From Falsiroseomonas tokyonensis (lineage in GTDB: Bacteria; Pseudomonadota; Alphaproteobacteria; Acetobacterales; Acetobacteraceae), in contig NZ_JAFNJS010000005.1 of assembly GCF_019024325.1 (NCBI RefSeq), positions 186,001 through 250,000 of the forward strand: 64,000 bases of DNA, written 5' to 3'. The position numbers and the translations under genes were made by a program. Below the pieces are notes generated by a model. The model searched no databases. It saw only the letters and a program-made list of their open reading frames with translations, and was not told where the DNA came from. Positions 43,192 through 51,476 of the stretch are shown here, piece by piece; the first letter of the stretch is position 1, and each line of letters starts with the position of its first letter.

Positions 43192-43281
43192 CCAAGCCCT
43201 TGGCTTGCATTAAGGAAGCGGCTCTTGCGGTGGCGTTTCGCACCTGCGTAATCTAGCCATTGTGGCGATTCGGGTGGGCAG

Positions 43282-43326
43282 CCCCTATTACAGGGGGCAC
43301 CGCCCTGGTCGGGCGAAGGAGGTGCC
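43282..43326 (+). promoter_or_regulatory. Potential mutually exclusive RNA hairpins in the ybjN-like 5' leader
   Basis: Stem 1 is CCCCT (43282-43286) with AGGGG (43292-43296). Stem 2 is GGCACC-GCCC (43296-43305) with GGGC (43311-43314) and GGTGCC (43321-43326), leaving the Shine-Dalgarno AAGGAG in or beside the bulge. The two stems meet at position 43296, so they may compete. This could regulate translation, but in GC-rich DNA such pairing may be chance. Confidence 0.3.
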
Positions 43327-43329
43327 GCG

Positions 43330-43836
43330 ATGTCCGCTTATGTCGGATACGAGGAACGCGACCGATCCGCGAACCCGCTCGATGTGCTGGAACAGATCGT
43401 GACAGCGAATGAATGGGTGTTCGACCGCCGGTCGGACAGCGAAATGGCGGCGGAAGCCCCGGGCAAATGGTGCGACTACGGCCTGTATTTCTCCTGGTCG
43501 CAGGAAATCAGCGCCATGCATTTCTCCTGCACCTTTGACCTGAAGGTGCCGGCCGCGAAGCGGGACCGGCTGTTCGAGCTGCTGGCCCTGGCGAATGAGA
43601 AGCTCTGGATCGGCCATTTCGGCCTGGACAGCGACGATGGCGTGCCGGTCTTCCGCCATGCGGTGCTGCTGCGCGGCGCGCCCGGCGCCTCGGCCGAGAG
43701 CCTCGAGGACATGGTCGATATCGCGCTGACCGAATGCGAGCGCTTCTTCCCCGCCTTCCAGTTCGTGCTCTGGGGCGGCAAGCCGCCGGCCGAGGCGCTG
43801 CAGGCCGCCATGCTGGACTGCGTCGGCGAGGCCTGA
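43330..43836 (+). CDS. YbjN-domain protein
   Basis: A 168-residue protein of the YbjN family (type III secretion chaperone-like fold), whose members include E. coli YbjN, linked to stress tolerance. Family-like blocks are NPLDVLEQIVTANEWVFDR, YGLYFSWSQEISAMHFSC and LWIGHFGLDSDDGVPVFRH. It is cytoplasmic with no signal. An AGGAGGT precedes ATG by six bases and sits in a possible hairpin. It lies upstream of proC with a repeat hairpin between. Confidence 0.88.
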   Translation: MSAYVGYEERDRSANPLDVLEQIVTANEWVFDRRSDSEMAAEAPGKWCDYGLYFSWSQEISAMHFSCTFDLKVPAAKRDRLFELLALANEKLWIGHFGLDSDDGVPVFRHAVLLRGAPGASAESLEDMVDIALTECERFFPAFQFVLWGGKPPAEALQAAMLDCVGEA

Positions 43837-43841
43837 CGAAA

Positions 43842-43885
43842 GCCCTCTCCCCCCATTCATGGGGGGAAGGGTTGGGTGAGGGGGC
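43842..43885. repeat. Intergenic palindromic element between ybjN-like gene and proC
   Basis: CCCCCC (43849-43854) and GGGGGG (43861-43866) enclose ATTCAT; flanking GCCCTCT and GAGGGGGC extend the symmetry. The right arm (GGAAGGGTTGGGTGAGGGGG) has the look of a dispersed intergenic repeat seen in many alphaproteobacteria. It may also end the ybjN transcript. Confidence 0.5.
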
Positions 43886-43930
43886 TTCCACCCGCTTGCC
43901 AAGCGCGCGGGCGACGGCAAGGCTGCCCGC

Positions 43931-44731
43931 ATGACCGAGACCCTTCCCCCCCTCCTCCTCATCGGCTGCGGCAAGATGGGGGGCGCCATGCTGACCGGCT
44001 GGCGCGAACGCGGCCTGGGCGAGACGATCGTCGTCGACCCCTTCGCCAACGGCCCCATCCCGCGCGCGACGCTGCTGCGGGACCCGGCGGAGATCCCCCG
44101 GGACTTCGCACCCGCCGCGGTGATCCTGGCGACCAAGCCGCAGGAGGCGCCGGCCACCTTGCCCGCCTATGCCCGCTTCGCCGGCGGCGCCGTCTTCGTC
44201 TCCATCATGGCGGGCAAGACGGTGGGCTTCATGCAGGGGCTGCTCGGGGCCGGCGCCGCCGTGGTGCGCGCCATGCCCAATACCCCCGCCGCCGTCCGCC
44301 AGGGTTTCACCGTGGCCTTCGCCGGCCCGGGCGTGACGGCGGCCCAGCGCAGCCTGGCCGATACGCTGCTGGCCGCGACCGGGGAGGTGGACTGGGTGGA
44401 GCAGGAAGGCCTGCTGGACCCGGTGACCGCGGTCTCCGGCGGCGGCCCCGCCTATGTCTTCCTGCTGGCGGAGCTGCTGGAGGCCGCGGCGGTGGAACAG
44501 GGCATTCCGCCGGACCTCGCCCGCCGCATGTCCCGCGCCACCGTCGCCGGCTCCGGCGCCCTGCTGGCCGCGAGCGCCGAGGATGCCGCGCAGCTCCGCA
44601 AGAACGTCACCAGCCCCAAGGGCACGACGGAGCGGGCGCTGGCGGTGCTGATGGCGGAGTCCGCCTGGCCGCAGGCGATTTCCCAGGCCATCGCGGCGGC
44701 CACGGCGCGGTCGCGCGAACTCGCCGGCTGA
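43931..44731 (+). CDS. proC: Pyrroline-5-carboxylate reductase
   Basis: A 266-residue reductase for the last step of proline synthesis. N-terminal Rossmann motif LIGCGKMGGAML, the segment VVRAMPNTPAAVRQG (about residues 111-125) and the C-terminal signature with VTAVSGGGPAYVF and VTSPKGTTERAL are intact. Length is normal. Its stop codon TGA coincides with the left 3-base direct repeat of a MITE-like element, so that element may have inserted here after the stop. Confidence 0.95.
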   Translation: MTETLPPLLLIGCGKMGGAMLTGWRERGLGETIVVDPFANGPIPRATLLRDPAEIPRDFAPAAVILATKPQEAPATLPAYARFAGGAVFVSIMAGKTVGFMQGLLGAGAAVVRAMPNTPAAVRQGFTVAFAGPGVTAAQRSLADTLLAATGEVDWVEQEGLLDPVTAVSGGGPAYVFLLAELLEAAAVEQGIPPDLARRMSRATVAGSGALLAASAEDAAQLRKNVTSPKGTTERALAVLMAESAWPQAISQAIAAATARSRELAG

Positions 44732-44916
44732 GAGACCATTTGAGAACAGCGGCGGGTCGGCCCCGCGGTGCTTTTCCGCCCCTGCGTCGCGCCTCGGGCG
44801 CGCTGCTCGCGCGACGCCGGATTTGCCGATGCAACCAGCATCGGCTGTATCCGGCGCCTGGCAAGGACGAAAAATCACCTGCGGGCCCTCAACCGCCGCC
44901 ATTCTCAAATGGTCTC
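44732..44916. mobile_element. MITE-like 185-bp element at the proC stop codon
   Basis: Terminal inverted repeats GAGACCATTTGAGAA (44732-44746) and its perfect complement (44902-44916) extend with two mismatches into GCGGCGG. TGA stands directly outside both ends (44729-44731 and 44917-44919), as a 3-bp target duplication. The interior has no credible gene but a nested palindrome: CGCCGGAT (44815-44822) with ATCCGGCG, and GCCGATGC (44825-44832) with GCATCGGC around an AACCA loop. A structured RNA or terminator is an alternative. Confidence 0.55.
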
Positions 44917-44970
44917 TGAATTCACGCATTTCCCATTGGCGCGGCGCGGTTCCGCCCCCAACATCGGGTC

Positions 44971-45567
44971 ATGCAATCCACCGACACCCAGCTGCTCGAC
45001 GCCTTGTTCACCGTGATCGCCGAGCATGGCTGGCGCGGCGTGACACCCGGCCGGCTCGCCGCCCTGTCCGGCATCCCGGCCGGGGAGCTGGTGCGGCGCT
45101 TCCCCTCCCGCCTTGATCTGCTGCGGCTGCATGCCGATGCGGTGGCCGAAAGCGTCTCGGCCGGCACCGTCCCCGGCCAGGGCGGCACGCCGCGGGACCG
45201 GGTCTTCGACGTGCTGATGCGCGGCGTGGATGCGCTGCTGCCGCATCGGGCCGGCATGCTGCGGCTGATTTCCGACATGCGCCGGGACGGCGTGCTGGCC
45301 GTGGCGCTGGCGCCGATCCTGCAGCGCAGCATGGAGCGCATGCTGGAGGCGGCCGAACTGGACTCCTCCGGCCTGCAGGGCAAGCTTCGCGCCGCAGGGC
45401 TGGTGGGCGTCTGGCTGATGACGATCCGCGCCTGGGAAAAGGACGACACCGTCGATATGGGCCCCACCATGGCCGCGCTGGACCGGGCACTGGATCGCGC
45501 CGAGCAGACCGCGCGCAGCCTGCGGATCGAGCCCGGGGATCGCGCCCTGCCGCCGGACCTCGCGTGA
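44971..45567 (+). CDS. TetR-like / COQ9-like protein
   Basis: A 198-residue helical protein. The N-terminal part looks like a TetR helix-turn-helix (GWRGVTPGRLAALSGIPAGELVRRFPSRLDLL, here about residues 20-51). The C-terminal part, with WEKDDTVDMGPTMAALDRAL, resembles COQ9, a lipid-binding protein of ubiquinone synthesis that itself has a TetR fold. Either a DNA-binding regulator of the phasin gene next to it or a COQ9-type accessory factor is possible. Sequence alone does not decide. Confidence 0.72.
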   Translation: MQSTDTQLLDALFTVIAEHGWRGVTPGRLAALSGIPAGELVRRFPSRLDLLRLHADAVAESVSAGTVPGQGGTPRDRVFDVLMRGVDALLPHRAGMLRLISDMRRDGVLAVALAPILQRSMERMLEAAELDSSGLQGKLRAAGLVGVWLMTIRAWEKDDTVDMGPTMAALDRALDRAEQTARSLRIEPGDRALPPDLA

Positions 45568-45715
45568 TCGGGAAGCGAGTCCCGCGCTGCAAGACGGAGT
45601 CCTGAGAAGACTAAGTTTTTTTGTGCGTTGCAGCATTTTTCGCCTTCTGCCGCCCACTGGCCTCCGGTATAGGCCGCGCGTCCTTTTTTCCCCCCACGCC
45701 TGAGGAGCCGTTGCG

Positions 45716-46147
45716 ATGTCCGACCGCTTTGGCATGAAGCCCGACGAGATGATGCGCATGCTGTCCGAATTCCGCATGCCGGCGATGCCCGACATGTCGG
45801 GCCTGGCCGAGGCGCAGCGCCGCAACCTGGAGGCGCTGTCCAACGCCAATCGCGTGGCGCTGGAAGGCGCGCAAGCCGTGGCCCGCCGCCACATGGAGAT
45901 CCTGCAGGCCTCGATGGCCGAGATGACGGACGCCATCCGCATGATGTCCGGCACCGAGAGCCCGCAGGCCCGCGCCGCCAAGCAGGCCGAGCTGCTGAAG
46001 TCCGCCTATGAGCGCGCGGTGGCCAACATGAAGGAGGTCGCCGACCTCATCCAGAACTCCAATTCCGAGGCGCTGGGCGTGCTGAACAAGCGCTTTACGG
46101 AGGCCATGGACGAGGTGAAGACCCTGGTCGCCAAGCAGGGCGGCTGA
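45716..46147 (+). CDS. Phasin-family protein
   Basis: A 143-residue amphipathic helical protein that should coat polyhydroxyalkanoate granules. Characteristic are the long uninterrupted helix with NLEALSNANRVALEGAQAVARRH, the block MAEMTDAIRMMS and the C-terminal VADLIQNSNSEALGVLNKR. Met-rich N-terminus; no signal or membrane segment. GAGGAG precedes ATG by about nine bases. The 148-base upstream gap is relatively AT-rich with T-tracts (45614-45621, 45681-45688) and should hold its promoter. Confidence 0.92.
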   Translation: MSDRFGMKPDEMMRMLSEFRMPAMPDMSGLAEAQRRNLEALSNANRVALEGAQAVARRHMEILQASMAEMTDAIRMMSGTESPQARAAKQAELLKSAYERAVANMKEVADLIQNSNSEALGVLNKRFTEAMDEVKTLVAKQGG

Positions 46148-46159
46148 TTTCTGCGCGTT

Positions 46160-46183
46160 CCTCTCCCCCGCCCGGGGGAGAGG
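46160..46183. terminator. Perfect hairpin between convergent phasin and EnvZ-like genes
   Basis: CCTCTCCCCC (46160-46169) pairs perfectly with GGGGGAGAGG (46174-46183) around a GCCC loop. It sits 12 bases from the phasin stop and 11 from the kinase stop, so it may terminate both. Confidence 0.6.
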
Positions 46184-46194
46184 CTTGCGCGCCG

Positions 46195-47592
46195 CTAAAG
46201 CGGTAGCCGCACCCTGGCCCGCAGCCCGCCCAGCGGGCTTTGCTCCAGCACGATATCGCCGCCATGCGAGCGGGCGATATCCCGCGCGATGGCCAGCCCC
46301 AGCCCGGTGCCGCCCGCCGTCAGCGTGGCAAACGGGCGAAAAGCCTCCTCCCGCTGCGCCTCCGGAATTCCGGGGCCGTCGTCATCCACCGTGACCTGCG
46401 CCCAGGCCCCGGCCTCGGCGCGGGGAATCTCCGCTACCGTCACGCTGATCCGCCGCGCATGCTTGCGGGCATTGTCCAGCAGATTGCCCAGGCAGCGCCG
46501 CAGCGCATCCGGCCGCAGCGGCAGTTCCAGCGCCTCCGGCGCCTCCACGACCACCACCGCGCCATCCCGCTGCGCCTTCTTGGCCACGTCGCGCACGATG
46601 GCGGCGAGATCGGTCGGCTGGGTCTGCTCCTGCGCCTCCCCGCGCGCGAAGGCGAGATAGGCGGCGACCATCCGCTCCATCTCCTCCACATCCTCCGTCA
46701 GCGCCGCCACATCCTCCTCCGCCTCCGCCCGATGGGGCAGCATGGCCAGCGCCAGGCGCATGCGGGTCAGCGGTGTGCGCAGGTCGTGGCTGATGCCGGC
46801 CAGCATATCGGTGCGCTGGGCGACGAAGCGGCGGATGCGGTCCTGCATGCGGTTGAAGGCGCTGGCGGCCTGGCGGACCTCCGCCGCGCCCTCCGGCTTC
46901 ATCAGCCCGATGTCGCGGCCAAGCCCGAAGGCCTCCGCAGCGCCGGCCAGCCGCCTGATGGCGCGCACCTGGTTCTTCATGAACAGCGCCGCCACGCCGA
47001 ACAGCAGCAGGGACGATCCCACCAGCCAGATGAAGAACAGGTAGAGCGTGCCGGTAAACAGGCGCTTGCGCGGCGCCTCCACATGCAGCACGCCGTCCGG
47101 CAGCTGGATGCGGATGATCACGCTGCGGCGGTCGGATTGCCAATCGGCATCGAAGGGCCGCCGCACCCGCTCCGCCATGGCATGCGCCAGGTCGTCCTCC
47201 AGCGGCAGCAGGGGCAGGGAGGCCGCGCGGTCCGGCGGGGCGCCGAGGCTGGCCCCGGCTTCGAAAGCCAGCGCCAGGTCCAGCCGCCAGGCGGCATCGC
47301 GGAACAGCCAGGCCCGGTCGGCGGGGTCCGGCATGCGCTGCATCATCTCGATCACCAGCCCGATCTCGCCCGCCACGCCGCCGGCCAGGCGGCGGGAGAT
47401 GACATCCAGGTGGTTGCCGTAGAACAGCTGCAGCGCCACGCCCTGCAGGATCAGCAGCGGCAGCAGGATGATGAGCAGCGACCGGCCGAGCAGGCCGCGC
47501 GGCAGAAGCGTACGCAGGCGCTGGCCGAAGGCGCGCACCGGCCGCGCGGGCGGTGCCGCGGGCAGCGGCTTGGCGGCCGGCGCCAAGCTCAT
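46195..47592 (-). CDS. EnvZ-like sensor histidine kinase
   Basis: A 465-residue membrane kinase. Two helices (about residues 36-56 and 180-202) bracket a periplasmic domain, followed by a HAMP linker, the phospho-acceptor motif AGISHDLRTPLTRMRLAL (about 259-276), an N-box CLGNLLDNARKHA and the ATP lid with DDDGPGIPEAQ and GGTGLGLAIARDIA. It overlaps the OmpR-like gene by four bases, so the two form a cognate pair. A Pro/Ala-rich cytoplasmic N-terminus precedes the first helix. Signal unknown. Confidence 0.93.
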   Translation of the reverse strand: MSLAPAAKPLPAAPPARPVRAFGQRLRTLLPRGLLGRSLLIILLPLLILQGVALQLFYGNHLDVISRRLAGGVAGEIGLVIEMMQRMPDPADRAWLFRDAAWRLDLALAFEAGASLGAPPDRAASLPLLPLEDDLAHAMAERVRRPFDADWQSDRRSVIIRIQLPDGVLHVEAPRKRLFTGTLYLFFIWLVGSSLLLFGVAALFMKNQVRAIRRLAGAAEAFGLGRDIGLMKPEGAAEVRQAASAFNRMQDRIRRFVAQRTDMLAGISHDLRTPLTRMRLALAMLPHRAEAEEDVAALTEDVEEMERMVAAYLAFARGEAQEQTQPTDLAAIVRDVAKKAQRDGAVVVVEAPEALELPLRPDALRRCLGNLLDNARKHARRISVTVAEIPRAEAGAWAQVTVDDDGPGIPEAQREEAFRPFATLTAGGTGLGLAIARDIARSHGGDIVLEQSPLGGLRARVRLPL

Positions 47593-48296
47593 GACCCGGG
47601 CCTCAGCACATAGCCGCGGTGCCGCACGGTCTGCACGAAGCGCGGCTCCCGCGGATCGGGCTCGATCTTGCGGCGCAGGCGGGTCACCTGCACGTCGATC
47701 GCGCGCTCACCGGCCTCCGGCGTGCCGAGCGCCACGGCGATCTCCTCCCGGCTCAGCACCTCGTTCGGGCGCTGGGCGAGGGCCAGCAGCAGCGCCTGCT
47801 CGCCGCCCGTCAGCCGCACCACCCCCTCCGGCCCGCGCAGCTCCGCCCGCTGCGGGTCGAACCAGCGGATGCCGAGCTGCACCGGGCTGCCCGAGAGATC
47901 CGCCACCGGCGGCGGCGCGGCGCGGCGCAGGATGGTGCGGATGCGCAGCGCCAGCTCCCGCGGGTCGAAAGGTTTCGCCAGGTAGTCGTCGACGCCGTGT
48001 TCGAAGCCGGTCACGCGGTCATCCGGGGCGCCGCGGGCGGTCAGCATCAGGATGGGCAGTTCCTGGCCCTCCCGCCGCAGGCTTTCGGTCAGCTCCAGGC
48101 CGCTTTCGCCGGGCATCATCACGTCCAGCACCATCAGGTCGAAGCTGACTGAGGTCAGGGCATGGCGGGCGGCGGCGGCATCGGCGGCGGCGGTGATGCG
48201 GAAACCCTGCTCGGTCAGGAAACGCTGCAGCAGGGCGCGCAGCCGGGCATCGTCGTCCACCACCAGCAGATGCGGCGCATCCGATGTGGCGCTCAT
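47589..48296 (-). CDS. OmpR-family response regulator
   Basis: A 235-residue regulator. The receiver has LLVVDDDARLR, phospho-acceptor Asp in LMVLDVMMPGESG (about residue 58), LMLTARG and DDYLAKPFDP. A winged-helix DNA-binding domain follows (LTGGEQALLLAL, EVLSREEIAVAL, RAIDVQVTRLRRKIEPDP, VRHRGYVL). It overlaps both the MarR gene before and the kinase after by four bases (ATGA). Confidence 0.95.
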   Translation of the reverse strand: MSATSDAPHLLVVDDDARLRALLQRFLTEQGFRITAAADAAAARHALTSVSFDLMVLDVMMPGESGLELTESLRREGQELPILMLTARGAPDDRVTGFEHGVDDYLAKPFDPRELALRIRTILRRAAPPPVADLSGSPVQLGIRWFDPQRAELRGPEGVVRLTGGEQALLLALAQRPNEVLSREEIAVALGTPEAGERAIDVQVTRLRRKIEPDPREPRFVQTVRHRGYVLRPGS

Positions 48297-48907
48297 CGGC
48301 CCGCCTCCGGCCCCGGCCCGGCCTCCAGCCGTTCCAGCGCCGCGCGCGCCTCCGGCCCCATCAGCCCGCGCATGACGCGCCGGAAGCCGTCCACCGCCTG
48401 CGGCCCGGCCTCCCGATAGGCGCGCATCACCGTATCCCGCTGCCGCTCGAACAGGCTGCGCTCCAGCGCCGCGCCCTTTTCCGTCAAGGTCAGCAGGCGC
48501 TGCCGGCGGTCGCTGCGGCCGGGGCTTTGCGTGACGAAGCCATCCTCCACCAGCGGCGTCAGCACGCGGCCGAGTGATTGCTTGGTGATGCCGAGAATGC
48601 CCAGCAGGTCGCCCACCGTGATGCCCGGCCGGCGGCCGACGAAATGCAGCACGCGATGATGCGCCCGGCCCATGTCCAGCCCGGCCAGGATGGCATCCGC
48701 CCCGGCAGTGAAGTCGCGATAGCCGAAGAACAGCAGGTCCTGCGCCAGGCGCAGCTCCTCCTCCCGCAGGAAGAGCAGGTTGCGGCCGGCATGCGGGCCG
48801 CTGGAGGCGCCAGCCGGGCTGGCCCTTTCGTCTTCCCGCCCCCGCTTGTCCTCCGCGGCCGAACGCGCCGGCAGCGGCTTGGCTTGGGGATCAGTTTCCA
48901 GCGGCAT
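48293..48907 (-). CDS. MarR-family regulator
   Basis: A 204-residue protein. After a charged, disordered N-terminus (about 45 residues), the winged helix-turn-helix is clear: ITVGDLLGILGITKQSLGRVLTPLVEDGFV, then the wing RSDRRQRLLTLTEKG. It is the first gene of a three-gene operon with the OmpR/EnvZ pair, an arrangement that suggests it controls or is controlled by the two-component system. The 202 bases between its start and the GNAT gene have no gene. Confidence 0.9.
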   Translation of the reverse strand: MPLETDPQAKPLPARSAAEDKRGREDERASPAGASSGPHAGRNLLFLREEELRLAQDLLFFGYRDFTAGADAILAGLDMGRAHHRVLHFVGRRPGITVGDLLGILGITKQSLGRVLTPLVEDGFVTQSPGRSDRRQRLLTLTEKGAALERSLFERQRDTVMRAYREAGPQAVDGFRRVMRGLMGPEARAALERLEAGPGPEAGR

Positions 48908-49109
48908 GGCCGATATGCGTTCCCATGAGCCTCCCGTCCCCTTCAGGGCCGGTTATCGATGCTTTCCGCGCCGCCATGGCCTGCATGGCATCGCGCGGCA
49001 CGATTTCCCCCGATATAGGGCACCGGCGCCGCCGAGAGTAGCGATGCGCGCGACGGCAGGAGGATAGGGCGATGGCATCCATGCCAGCTATGCGGCAGGT
49101 GGCCCGCTG

Positions 49110-49634
49110 ATGCCGCTGGAACTGCGCACGGCGCGGGTCGGGGATGTGGCGCGGATCAGCCAGCTGCATGCCGACCTCTGGCGCGTCTCCCATGCCGGCA
49201 TCTTCGACGCCGATTTCATCGAGGACCCGCTGGAGGCGGCGCTGATCCTGCACTGGCAGGAACAGCTGCGCGGCCGCAAGCGCCCCGGCCAGGTGGTGGT
49301 GGCGGTGACCGGCCACCAGCTGGAAGGCTTCGCCCATGCGGCGCTGGTCTCCGGCATCGCGCAGATCGACCATTTGGAGGTGCGGGAGAAGATGCGCGGG
49401 CGCGGCATCGGGCGCAGCCTGCTCGGCCTGCTGGCGCAGCGCATGCGCCAGGACGGCGCCCGCGCCGCCACGCTGGCCGTGCCGGCGGGGCGTGAGGGGC
49501 TGCCGCGCTTCGCGAAACGCTTCGGCGGCATCCTGGGGCCGGTGGTGCAGCGGGAGAGGCTGGGCCATGCCATGCCCGAACGCAGCATCGCCTGGGCCGA
49601 TATCACCCGCTTGATCGCAGCCTGCGCGAACTGA
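49110..49634 (+). CDS. GNAT-family N-acetyltransferase
   Basis: A 174-residue acetyltransferase fold. Motif A is EVREKMRGRGIGRSLLGLLAQRM (acetyl-CoA pyrophosphate loop RGRGIG, about residues 97-102). The N-terminus LRTARVGDVARISQLHADLW fits the family. Substrate unknown. No ribosome site is strong before ATG 49110. Stands alone before the NTF2-like gene. Confidence 0.88.
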   Translation: MPLELRTARVGDVARISQLHADLWRVSHAGIFDADFIEDPLEAALILHWQEQLRGRKRPGQVVVAVTGHQLEGFAHAALVSGIAQIDHLEVREKMRGRGIGRSLLGLLAQRMRQDGARAATLAVPAGREGLPRFAKRFGGILGPVVQRERLGHAMPERSIAWADITRLIAACAN

Positions 49635-49696
49635 CCTTGCTTCCCGCCGGCGCCTTTGGTTAAGCTCCCATTAGTGAACATAAAGGGAACAGACCG

Positions 49697-50050
49697 ATGG
49701 ATACCCGGGAGATCGCCGAGGATTTCGCCGCGCTCTGCAAGGCTGACCGGCATGAGGAGGCCGGCGCGCGCTACTGGTCCGAGGATGTGGTGAGCCGCGA
49801 GGCGATGGACGGCCCGATGGCGGAGCTGCGCGGGCGGGAGGCGGTGAAGGGCAAGGGCGAGTGGTGGTACGCCAACCACGAGATCCACTCCGCCACCACC
49901 GAGGGCCCCTTCGTGCACGGCGACCAGTTCGCGCTGCGCTTCGAGATGGATGTGACGGTGAAGGAAAGCGGCCAGCGCATCCAGATGGCCGAGATTGGCC
50001 TCTATACGGTCAAGGACGGCAAGGTGGTGGAGGAGCGCTTCTTCTACTGA
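49697..50050 (+). CDS. NTF2-like (SnoaL-type) protein
   Basis: A 117-residue protein with the cone-shaped NTF2-like fold, seen in the order DFAALCKADRHEEAGARYWSED, FVHGDQFALRFEMDVTVK and IGLYTVKDGKVVEERFFY. No signal peptide. AAGGGAAC precedes ATG by about seven bases. Members may be small enzymes or binding proteins, so no reaction is assigned. It converges on the membrane-protein pair with only ten bases between. Confidence 0.88.
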   Translation: MDTREIAEDFAALCKADRHEEAGARYWSEDVVSREAMDGPMAELRGREAVKGKGEWWYANHEIHSATTEGPFVHGDQFALRFEMDVTVKESGQRIQMAEIGLYTVKDGKVVEERFFY

Positions 50051-50060
50051 TTCCAGACCC

Positions 50061-51476
50061 TCAGGCGCCTCGTGCCGGAGGCACGCCTGCGGCGTGACGC
50101 GCGCGCTCCGCGCGCTGGGCTCGCCCGCTTTCACCGGACGCATGCGGCCCGGCACCCCTTCGCGGGATGGCGGCCAGCCCGACTGCCAGTGGCAGCAGCC
50201 AGGCGATGCGCGCCTGGTAGCGGTGATGCGGCTTGGACAGCGCGCCGGCCGCCGCCGCATTGGCGGCCAGCGCGCCCAGCGCGAAGGCCAGCAGCGCCAG
50301 GCGCGACAGGTCCCGCGCCCGTGCCGCCCGCCACCCCAGCCAGAGCGCCAGCGGCAGGCTGGCCAGCAGCACCGGCAGATGCGGCCATAGCCAGGGCTTG
50401 GCCAGGCTGGGCAGCGCGCCGCGCATCTGCGCCCCGGCATCGAAGCGGGCCAGCTCCGCCGCCGGGAAATGGCCGGCGATGGCGCGGCGGGCCGAGAGGT
50501 CGAGATGCTCGGCCGAGAGCGTGTCGCCCACCCGCGTCAAGCCCAGCTGCGCCCAGGCATTGCGCAGTGCGGCGGCGGCGACCTGCAGCGGATAGGCGCG
50601 CAGCGTGGCGGCGACGATCTCCTGTGCCTCGGCCGCGCCGCGCATGGCGCCCATGGCGCGCGGACTGCCATCGGCCTCCCGGTTCAGCGGGCTGGTGCCG
50701 TCCCAGAGCAGCTCGTCGCTGTCCATCGGCAGCCGGTCGGTGAAGGCACACAGGTGCCAGCCGGCTTCCGGGCAGCGGTCGCGCAGCAGCGCCGCCGCCG
50801 GGCCATCCGCCTGCAGCCGCGCCAGCAGAAAGGCGGCGCCGTGCGGGGAGGGGGTGAAGCGCCCGAAGGCCAGGGCATTGGCGGTACACAGGAACAGCAC
50901 CGCCAGCGCCACCGGCAGCCCGGCCCGCAGCAGGGGGCGCATCCGCCGGCCGAGCAGCAGGGTCAGCGCCAGCAGTGCCAGGGCCAGCGGCAGATGCGAC
51001 AGGTGGGACGCCACCGCCAGCACCGCGACCCCCCCGACCCAGGCCGTCATCAAGGGACCCAGCCCGCCGAAGGCCAGCAGGAACAGGCTCAGCGGCACCA
51101 ACCCGGTCAGTGCATCCGGCATCAGCGTGGCCAGGAACCAGGGCGCCGAGGTCAGCAGGCCCAGCCCGGCGCAGAGCATCAGGTGCCAGCCCGGCTGCGC
51201 CGCGCCGCGCAGCGCCCGCTGGGCCAGCCAGATGAGGTGCGAGGCGATCAGCCCCTGCGCCAGCACCGCGGGCCAAAGGCTGAGCTGCCAGTGGAACAGG
51301 TGCAGGAAGGGCCCATAGGCCTGGGTCTTGTCCCAGGGCACTTCCGGCGCGGTGGTGTGCAGCAGGTAGGAGACGGTGTCGATGAAGACCAGCGGATAGA
51401 AGTTCAGGAAGGCCGGCCAGACCAGCAGCGGCGCCCCCAGCAGCACCGCGACCAGGGCGAGGCGGCGCGGCGTCAC
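50061..51476 (-). CDS. Uncharacterised polytopic membrane protein A (tandem paralog of 51473-52822)
   Basis: A 471-residue protein with about nine to ten hydrophobic helices and one large hydrophilic loop (about residues 215-310). It shares with its neighbour VWPAFLN-YPL-F-DT near the N-terminus, the block HLSHLPLALAL, the loop signature LARLQADGPAAA with RDRCPE-GW-LCAF and DRLPMDSD, and SKPH-RY-ARI near the end. The C-terminus carries an extra Ala/Arg/Gly tail over palindromic DNA. A GT-C glycosyltransferase-like architecture is possible (acidic residue in loop 1), but no known family is recognised. Confidence 0.72.
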   Translation of the reverse strand: MTPRRLALVAVLLGAPLLVWPAFLNFYPLVFIDTVSYLLHTTAPEVPWDKTQAYGPFLHLFHWQLSLWPAVLAQGLIASHLIWLAQRALRGAAQPGWHLMLCAGLGLLTSAPWFLATLMPDALTGLVPLSLFLLAFGGLGPLMTAWVGGVAVLAVASHLSHLPLALALLALTLLLGRRMRPLLRAGLPVALAVLFLCTANALAFGRFTPSPHGAAFLLARLQADGPAAALLRDRCPEAGWHLCAFTDRLPMDSDELLWDGTSPLNREADGSPRAMGAMRGAAEAQEIVAATLRAYPLQVAAAALRNAWAQLGLTRVGDTLSAEHLDLSARRAIAGHFPAAELARFDAGAQMRGALPSLAKPWLWPHLPVLLASLPLALWLGWRAARARDLSRLALLAFALGALAANAAAAGALSKPHHRYQARIAWLLPLAVGLAAIPRRGAGPHASGESGRAQRAERARHAAGVPPARGA

